64,000 nt of DNA from Sphaerimonospora thailandensis (GTDB lineage: Bacteria; Actinomycetota; Actinomycetes; Streptosporangiales; Streptosporangiaceae). Position 1 is the stretch's first letter, and every line of letters begins with the position of its first letter. Below the pieces are notes generated by a model. The model ran no database searches and was not told where the DNA came from. It saw only the letters and a list, made by a program, of their open reading frames with translations. Location of the stretch: NCBI RefSeq assembly GCF_016863115.1, contig NZ_BOOG01000027.1:1-64000 (forward strand). Reading direction: 5' to 3'. Positions 58,609-64,000 of this stretch are shown one piece after another. A program made the translations under genes and the position numbers.

Positions 58609-59226
58609 TCAGTCCTTGGGCGGAATGGGCACGCCGCCGGGGAGCAGCGTCGGCTTGGGGAAGCGCAGCCGGCGGATCTGGGTCGACCGCATCGCCGCGT
58701 AGAAGGCCACGCCCCGGAGGTTCTCGCCGGGGAACCTGGCGGCGGCCTCCTTCTTCACCCGGCGGCCGACGTAGAAGGCGCTGCCCAGTACGAGCACCAT
58801 CACCACAGGCAGGGACAGCGTGTAGACGAGAAGGACGACGCTCTGGATCGCCGGCGTGGCGGGCACCATCGACAGCAGCATGATGATGAAGACGACGGGC
58901 AGGAAGTACTGTCCGGGCAGACGCCGGGAGTCGACCCAGTCGCGGGCGAACTTCCGCACCGGGCCGCGGTCGCGCGCCGGCAGAGCCCGCTCGTCGCCGC
59001 GCAGCAGCGCCTCGCGATGCTTGGCGCGCAGCGCCTTGTCGCGCTCGCGCTGCATCCGGTAGGCCTCCTTGCGGTTGGCCGGGGCGGTGACGGGCGAGCG
59101 GCGGCGGCTCTGCGCCTCGCTCCGCTTCGGCGTGGGACGGCCCTTGCCGGGAGTCTGCCCGGGCTTAGGATCCTCTACAGAAGCGGGAGAGTCGTCGGCG
59201 GAGGTCTGGGTACGACGTCGGAACAC
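58609..59226 (-). CDS. DUF3043 membrane protein
   Basis: The 205-aa protein has a basic, Pro-rich N-terminal half (PKRSEAQSRRRSPVTAPANR, ALRAKHREALLRGDERALPA) and two membrane helices (FLPVVFIIMLLSMVPATPAI, VVLLVYTLSLPVVMVLVLGS). It matches the actinobacterial DUF3043 family; function unknown. The start is GTG 59226. It is divergent from the pspA operon, a conserved arrangement in this phylum. Confidence 0.9.
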   Translation of the reverse strand: MFRRRTQTSADDSPASVEDPKPGQTPGKGRPTPKRSEAQSRRRSPVTAPANRKEAYRMQRERDKALRAKHREALLRGDERALPARDRGPVRKFARDWVDSRRLPGQYFLPVVFIIMLLSMVPATPAIQSVVLLVYTLSLPVVMVLVLGSAFYVGRRVKKEAAARFPGENLRGVAFYAAMRSTQIRRLRFPKPTLLPGGVPIPPKD

Positions 59227-59337
59227 GGCGTCCAGCCTACCGGGAGTGCAACTTAGTGACGCCCTCGCGCGTTATGCGTAGGGTGAACCCAGGCGGTTTC
59301 GCCATGCATAACCTTGAGAAGGGGACGGCCGACGCGC

Positions 59338-60135
59338 ATGAGCGTGATGAAGAGACTTTCCATGATCTTTAAGTCCAAGGCCAACAAGGCCTTGGACAAG
59401 ATGGAAGATCCACGAGAGACGCTGGACTACTCGTACCAGCGGCAACTCGAGTTGCTGCAGAAGGTCCGCCGGGGTGTGGCCGACGTGGCGACCAGCCGCA
59501 AGCGGGTCGAGTTGCAGATCAACCAGCTTGAGGGGCAGGGCGCCAAGCTGGAGAACCAGAGCCGGCAGGCGCTCGCCGCCGGGCGGGAGGACCTTGCGCG
59601 CGAGGCGCTCACGCGACGCAACGGCCTGAACGCGCAGATCGCCGACCTCCGCCTCCAGTACAACAACCTCCATGGCGAGGAGGAGAAGCTCACGCTCGCC
59701 AGCCAGCGGCTGCAGGCGAAGGTGGACTCCTTCCGCACCAAGAAGGAGACCATCAAGGCCACCTACACGGCGGCGGAGGCGCAGACGCGGATCAACGAGG
59801 CGTTCTCCGGCATCTCCGAGGAGATGGGCGACGTCGGCCTGGCCATCCAGCGTGCCGAGGACAAGACCGCGCAGATGCAGGCGCGGGCCGGTGCGATCGA
59901 CGAGCTGCTGGCGAGCGGCGCCCTGGACGACTTCACCGGCCAGCGCGACGACATCCAGGCCGAGCTCGACCGCATGGGCGCCGGCAGCGACGTCGAGCTG
60001 GAGATCGCCAAGATGAAGGCCGAGCTCGGCCAGGGCCCCGCGCCGCAGGGCGCGATCGAGGCCGGACAGCCGGGCCAGGCGGGGCAGCCCGCGCAGCGGA
60101 CCCAGCAGCTGCGCCAGCCGGGGGAGGGCCTGTGA
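59338..60135 (+). CDS. pspA: PspA/IM30-family membrane-stress protein
   Basis: The 265-aa protein begins MSVMKRLSMIFKSKANKALD, the amphipathic helix that binds membranes, followed by the long coiled coil of PspA/Vipp1 (DYSYQRQLELLQKVRRGVAD, RKRVELQINQLEGQGAKLEN). A Gln/Pro/Gly tail follows. PspA proteins form ESCRT-III-like assemblies that stabilise a damaged cell membrane. It overlaps the next gene by four bases. With PspAA, an HtpX-type protease and PspAB it makes the four-gene actinobacterial/archaeal type of stress operon. Confidence 0.94.
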   Translation: MSVMKRLSMIFKSKANKALDKMEDPRETLDYSYQRQLELLQKVRRGVADVATSRKRVELQINQLEGQGAKLENQSRQALAAGREDLAREALTRRNGLNAQIADLRLQYNNLHGEEEKLTLASQRLQAKVDSFRTKKETIKATYTAAEAQTRINEAFSGISEEMGDVGLAIQRAEDKTAQMQARAGAIDELLASGALDDFTGQRDDIQAELDRMGAGSDVELEIAKMKAELGQGPAPQGAIEAGQPGQAGQPAQRTQQLRQPGEGL

Positions 60136-60410
60136 TCGTCAGAATCATGGGAGAGGGCCAGGTCGAGATCGCCGAGGCCGACATCGACGTGCTCAACGAG
60201 CTCGACGGCGAGCTCGAGGCCGCCATCGAGACCGATGACGAGGACGTGTTCCGCGTCAAGCTGCACGCGCTGCTGGACAAGGTCCGGCAGGTGGGCAAGG
60301 CACTGCCGGCGGATTCGCTCGAGCCGTCCGAGCTGATCCTGCCGCCCGCCGACGCTTCGATCGAGGAGGTGCGGGAGATGCTCGGCGACACCGGGCTCAT
60401 CCCTGGATGA
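60132..60410 (+). CDS. pspAA: PspA-associated protein PspAA
   Basis: The 92-aa protein starts VIVRIMGEGQVEIAEADIDV and continues LDGELEAAIETDDEDVFRVK, the PspAA domain that accompanies PspA in actinobacteria and archaea. It is a small acidic cytosolic protein thought to be an adaptor of PspA. It overlaps pspA (GTGA) and the htpX gene (ATGA), so translation of all three is coupled. Confidence 0.88.
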   Translation: MIVRIMGEGQVEIAEADIDVLNELDGELEAAIETDDEDVFRVKLHALLDKVRQVGKALPADSLEPSELILPPADASIEEVREMLGDTGLIPG

Positions 60411-61303
60411 TGGCTGCGACGCGATTCGCCCCGGACCGCGGCCTGACCGTGCGGATGACCGTGACGATGTTCCTGCTCGGGCTCGTCTACGTGGCGTTCA
60501 TGGCCGCGCTGGTGGCTCTCGGTGTGCGGGCGATCGCCGTGCTCGTGGTCGCCGCGGGGCTCCTGCTGGTGCAGTTCCTCCTGTCCGACAAGATCGCGCT
60601 TTTCGCGATGGGCGGGCGTGAGGTCTCCCCGCAGGAGGCCCCCGAGCTGCACGGGATCATCGACCGGCTCAGCGCGATGGCCGGAATGCCCAAGCCCCGG
60701 GTGGCGATCGCGGACACCGACATGCCCAACGCGTTCGCGACCGGGCGCGACCAGAAGAACTCGGTGGTGTGCGTGACCACCGGCATCCTGCGCAGGCTGG
60801 ACGCCCGGGAGCTGGAGGGCGTGATCGCGCATGAGATGTCGCACGTCGCCCACCGCGACGTCGCCGTCATGACGATCGCGTCGTTCCTCGGCATCGTGGC
60901 CGGGCTGATGACCCGGTTCGCGCTGTACACCGGCCTCGCGGGAGGCCGCCGCAGCAACAACGGCCCGCCCATCGGGGCGATCATCTTCCTCGTCTCCGGC
61001 CTGGTGTACGCGGTGAGCTTCCTGCTGACGAGAGCGCTGTCGCGCTACCGGGAGCTCGCCGCCGACCGCGCCGGAGCGCTGCTCACGCAGCGGCCCTCCG
61101 CGCTGGCGAGCGCGCTGACCAAGATCAGTGGGGAGATCGCCAGGATCCCGACGAGGGACCTGCGTGAGGCGCAGCCGTTCAACGCGTTCTTCTTCGCCCC
61201 CGCCGTCTCCGGGCAGAGCATAGCCTCGCTGCTCTCGACGCACCCGCCGCTGGAGCGCCGCCTGGAGCAGCTCGCCCGGATCTCCGCGGCGCTGAACCGC
61301 TGA
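60407..61303 (+). CDS. htpX: HtpX-like M48 membrane metalloprotease
   Basis: The 298-aa protein has two N-terminal membrane helices, the zinc motif HEMSHVAHRD at about residue 140, two further helices and the third ligand Glu in RYRELAADRAGALL. Such proteases degrade misfolded membrane proteins. Its place inside the pspA operon links proteolysis with membrane repair. ATG 60407 overlaps pspAA. Confidence 0.92.
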   Translation: MMAATRFAPDRGLTVRMTVTMFLLGLVYVAFMAALVALGVRAIAVLVVAAGLLLVQFLLSDKIALFAMGGREVSPQEAPELHGIIDRLSAMAGMPKPRVAIADTDMPNAFATGRDQKNSVVCVTTGILRRLDARELEGVIAHEMSHVAHRDVAVMTIASFLGIVAGLMTRFALYTGLAGGRRSNNGPPIGAIIFLVSGLVYAVSFLLTRALSRYRELAADRAGALLTQRPSALASALTKISGEIARIPTRDLREAQPFNAFFFAPAVSGQSIASLLSTHPPLERRLEQLARISAALNR

Positions 61304-61316
61304 TCGGCCGACGACA

Positions 61317-61865
61317 ATGGGATGGCTGGACGCACTGCTGGGGAGATCGAAGCCCGCCAAGCCCGATCTCGACGCGCTGTTCGCGCTGCCCGCCGCCGCC
61401 GTCACCCTTCAGGCGGCCACCGCTTTCACCCCGGTCGGCATCGGCTCGGTCTCCTTCCGCGCGGCCGAAGGCGGCGCGTTCGCCCGCCTCGAGCAGGACG
61501 TCCAGGCGCTGCTCGGCAAGTCCGAGTTGGTCCGCGACTCCTACGGTTACACCTGGGTCGTGGTGCGGGACCCGGACGTCTCCGCGCTCGTCACCGACCT
61601 CCACGCGGCCAACTCGTCGCTGGAGTCCGCCGGGTTCGGGCCGTCGCTGCTGTGCTCGCTGGTGACCTTCGCCGATCCGTCCGGCCGGCGGCTCGCGATC
61701 GTCTACCTCTACAAGCGCGGCACCTTCTACCCCTTCGCCCCGGCGGGGGACACCCGCCGGGACAACGCTCTGGAGCTTCAGGTGCGCGGGATCCTCGGCG
61801 AGGAGCTGAAGATCGAGCCGGACCTCGCGAGCTGGTTCCCCGTCTGGGGCGCACCGGGTCTGTGA
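61317..61865 (+). CDS. pspAB: PspA-associated protein PspAB
   Basis: The 182-aa protein begins MGWLDALLGRSKPAKPDLDA and contains VRDSYGYTWVVVRDPDVSAL and VTFADPSGRRLAIVYLYKRG, matching the PspAB family found next to PspA and HtpX. It is cytosolic, of unknown biochemical role, and closes the operon 13 bases after htpX. It converges on nadA. Confidence 0.85.
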   Translation: MGWLDALLGRSKPAKPDLDALFALPAAAVTLQAATAFTPVGIGSVSFRAAEGGAFARLEQDVQALLGKSELVRDSYGYTWVVVRDPDVSALVTDLHAANSSLESAGFGPSLLCSLVTFADPSGRRLAIVYLYKRGTFYPFAPAGDTRRDNALELQVRGILGEELKIEPDLASWFPVWGAPGL

Positions 61866-61881
61866 CGCCGGGCTGTGACGG

Positions 61882-63033
61882 CTAGGGCAGCGCCAGCATG
61901 CGGTCGAGGGCGACCTTGGCCCAGTGGGTGGTCTCGGGGTCGACCGTGATCTGGTTGACCACCTTGCCGTCGGCCAGGGACTCCAGCGCCCAGACCAGGT
62001 GCGGCAGGTCGATTCGGTTCATCGTCGAGCAGAAGCACACGGTCTTGTCGAGGAACGAGACGCTCTTGCCGGGGAACATCCCGGCGAGCCGCTTGACCAG
62101 GTTCAGCTCGGTGCCGATGGCCCAGGCCGAGCCTTCCGGGGCTTCCCGTACGGTGCGAATGATGTACTCGGTGGATCCGACGAAGTCGGCCTTGGTCACG
62201 ACCTCATGACGGCATTCCGGGTGAACGAGGATGTTCACTCCCGGGATGCGCTCACGGAACTCGTCGACGGCCGCGGGGCTGAACCTGCCGTGGACCGAGC
62301 AGTGTCCCTGCCACAGGATCATCTTCGCGTTCTTGAGCTGCTCATCCGTGAGTCCGCCGTTCGGCCGGTGCGGGTTGTAGACCACGCAGTCGTCCAGCGA
62401 CAGGCCCAGCTCCAGCACCGCGGTGTTGCGCCCCAGGTGCTGGTCGGGCAGGAACAGGACCTGCTGCCCCTGCTCGAACGCCCAGGTGAGCGCGCGCTCG
62501 GCGTTGGAGGAGGTGCACACGGCGCCGCCGTTCCGCCCGCAGAACGCCTTGATGTCCGCGCTGGAGTTCATGTAGGTGATCGGTACGACCCGGTCGGCGC
62601 CGGCGTCCTCGAGGACCTCCCAGCACTCCTCCACCTGGTCGAAGGTCGCCATGTCGGCCATCGAGCAGCCCGCGGCGAGGTCCGGCAGCACGACCTTCTG
62701 CGAGTCCGCCGTCAGGATGTCGGCCGACTCGGCCATGAAGTGGACGCCGCAGAACACGATGTACTCGGCTCCGGGCCGGGCGGCGGCCTCGCGGGCCAGC
62801 TTGAACGAGTCGCCGGTGACATCGGCGAACTGGATGACCTCGTCGCGCTGGTAGTGGTGCCCCAGCACGAACAGCCGGTCGCCGAGCCGTTCCTTGGCGA
62901 CGCGGGCGCGCTCTACCAGTGCCGGGTCGGACGCCGGCGGGAGCTCGCCGGGACAGTCGACCCCGCGCTCGCTGTCCGGGTCGGCGCCGCGACCCAGGGC
63001 GAAGAGCGGAACGCCGGTCTCAGTGATCGTCAC
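61882..63033 (-). CDS. nadA: Quinolinate synthase
   Basis: This 383-aa [4Fe-4S] enzyme condenses iminoaspartate with dihydroxyacetone phosphate in NAD synthesis. Conserved blocks are LGHHYQRDEVIQFADVTGDS, FCGVHFMAESADIL, GCSMADMA, YMNSSADIKAFCG, HPECRHEV and VCFCSTMNRIDL, including the cluster cysteines. GTG 63033 has GAGGGGG eight to nine bases upstream and is preferred over GTG 63039. nadB and nadC, which often follow, are not in this window. A palindrome shared with nadE lies 21 bp upstream. Confidence 0.95.
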   Translation of the reverse strand: MTITETGVPLFALGRGADPDSERGVDCPGELPPASDPALVERARVAKERLGDRLFVLGHHYQRDEVIQFADVTGDSFKLAREAAARPGAEYIVFCGVHFMAESADILTADSQKVVLPDLAAGCSMADMATFDQVEECWEVLEDAGADRVVPITYMNSSADIKAFCGRNGGAVCTSSNAERALTWAFEQGQQVLFLPDQHLGRNTAVLELGLSLDDCVVYNPHRPNGGLTDEQLKNAKMILWQGHCSVHGRFSPAAVDEFRERIPGVNILVHPECRHEVVTKADFVGSTEYIIRTVREAPEGSAWAIGTELNLVKRLAGMFPGKSVSFLDKTVCFCSTMNRIDLPHLVWALESLADGKVVNQITVDPETTHWAKVALDRMLALP

Positions 63034-63053
63034 GACCACACCCCCTCGGGGAC

Positions 63054-63074
63054 TTATCGTCGGATTGACGACTA
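63054..63074. promoter_or_regulatory. Putative NAD-regulon operator upstream of nadA
   Basis: Read on the coding strand it is TAGTCGTC-N5-GACGATAA, identical at 18 of 21 positions to the element before nadE (18961-18981). It ends 20 bp before the nadA start, where a bound repressor would block transcription or initiation. Confidence 0.65.
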
Positions 63075-63221
63075 ATCATTGCACACGCTCGTCGCGTCCC
63101 GGTGACCCACGTACCACCCCGCGGAATGTGTGACGGGCGGCGCGTGTTGGTAGCGTCTAGTAGAACCGAAGTAAACGACCGTCCCGGGTGGGCGGTTGGC
63201 GCAGACCGCGGGAGTCAGCAC

Positions 63222-63575
63222 ATGACGGTTGAGAGCAGCGAGACCACGCAGCAGGGCCTGATCCTGACTGACGGGGCCGCCGCCAAGGTCAAGAGCCTGC
63301 TGGAGCAGCAGGGCGAGGAGGGCCTGCAGCTGCGCGTCGCCGTGCAGCCCGGTGGCTGCTCCGGCCTGCGCTACCAGCTCTTCTTCGACGACCGCTCCAT
63401 GGACGGCGACATCGTGTCGTCGTTCGGCGGTGTGAGCGTCGTCACCGACAGGATGAGCGCGCCGTACCTGGGTGGAGCCACCATCGACTTCGTCGACACC
63501 ATCGAGAAGCAGGGCTTCACGATCGACAACCCCAACGCCGGGGGCTCGTGCGCCTGCGGCGACTCGTTCAACTAG
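63222..63575 (+). CDS. Iron-sulfur cluster carrier of the IscA/HesB/ErpA family
   Basis: The 117-aa protein has the three cluster-binding cysteines Cys46 (PGGCSGLRY), Cys110 and Cys112 (GSCACGDSF) of A-type carriers. It passes Fe-S clusters to apo-enzymes, possibly including NadA and LipA encoded nearby. GGAG lies eight bases before ATG 63222. It is transcribed away from nadA, and a strong hairpin follows its stop codon. Confidence 0.94.
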   Translation: MTVESSETTQQGLILTDGAAAKVKSLLEQQGEEGLQLRVAVQPGGCSGLRYQLFFDDRSMDGDIVSSFGGVSVVTDRMSAPYLGGATIDFVDTIEKQGFTIDNPNAGGSCACGDSFN

Positions 63576-63610
63576 GTCGTGCTGTCGACCGGGTGACAGA
63601 TCGATGCCTC

Positions 63611-63637
63611 GCCCCGTACGGGTCTCCCGTACGGGGC
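63611..63637 (+). terminator. Hairpin terminator after the IscA-type gene
   Basis: GCCCCGTACGGG-TCT-CCCGTACGGGGC is a perfect 12-bp stem with a 3-base loop, 35 bp after the stop codon. Confidence 0.82.
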
Positions 63638-63730
63638 GTCGTCATGCCGGAGACGGTACGCTTCGACGGATTGGGCGATCTAGATCCCCCCGGATCCCCC
63701 GCCCGCACTCCTTCCATCCCGAGATGCTGA

Positions 63731-64000
<270 letters not shown>

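Overview
The window is high-GC DNA with GTG/TTG starts, strong GGAGG-type ribosome sites and an almost gap-free layout. Gene content (GlnA/GlnE/GlnA2, an F420-dependent NADP reductase, DUF4191 and DUF3043 proteins, PspA-PspAA-PspAB-HtpX, AfsR/SARP regulators, a DUF574-type methyltransferase) points to a filamentous actinomycete. The relic of a secreted polymorphic protein and the overall gene order suggest Streptosporangiaceae or a close relative; this is inference from recalled families, not a search.

Layout. 1-7.4 kb: an AfsR-like SARP regulator (cut by the window edge), a 42-residue secreted peptide divergent from an XRE-TPR regulator, and a CopC plus CopD/CtaG copper pair. 7.4-18.9 kb: map, small conserved proteins, a secreted lipase, an F420 oxidoreductase, a trans-sulfuration enzyme, panB, two MFS exporters with a TetR gene, and nadE. 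19-24 kb: a minus-strand operon of MFS exporter, NarL-type histidine kinase, and a response regulator fused behind a SARP. 24-39 kb: glnA2-glnE and glnA, separated by about 9 kb of accessory DNA rich in TetR genes, toxin-antitoxin genes, duplications and broken genes. 39-58 kb: RDD, methyltransferase, DUF4191, lipA, lipB, peptidase E, sucB, lpd, pepA, cobS, an inserted toxin relic with a DUF6461 gene, cobU, an aldo/keto reductase and a branched-chain amino-acid type ABC operon. 58.6-64 kb: DUF3043, the pspA stress operon, nadA, an IscA/HesB protein and the start of a PfkB kinase.

How the genes work together. Nitrogen assimilation is represented by two glutamine synthetases, the adenylyltransferase GlnE and upstream sites that fit the actinomycete GlnR box. 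lipB-lipA make the lipoyl cofactor needed by sucB and lpd. nadA and nadE share a near-identical 21-bp palindrome, suggesting common NAD-responsive control. cobS and cobU belong to late cobalamin assembly, but the cobT position between them is occupied by foreign-looking DNA.

Main points of interest: (i) the XRE-TPR regulator with a divergent secreted peptide, laid out like a peptide quorum-sensing (RRNPP) pair; (ii) the SARP-receiver-LuxR fusion regulator with its kinase and exporter; (iii) a LipB whose catalytic Cys and Lys are both replaced; (iv) the shared nadA/nadE operator; (v) several relics that record recent gene decay (chimeric hydrolase, truncated methyltransferase copy, truncated VapC, orphan C-terminal tails). 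No tRNA, rRNA, CRISPR array, intact transposase or att site was recognised.
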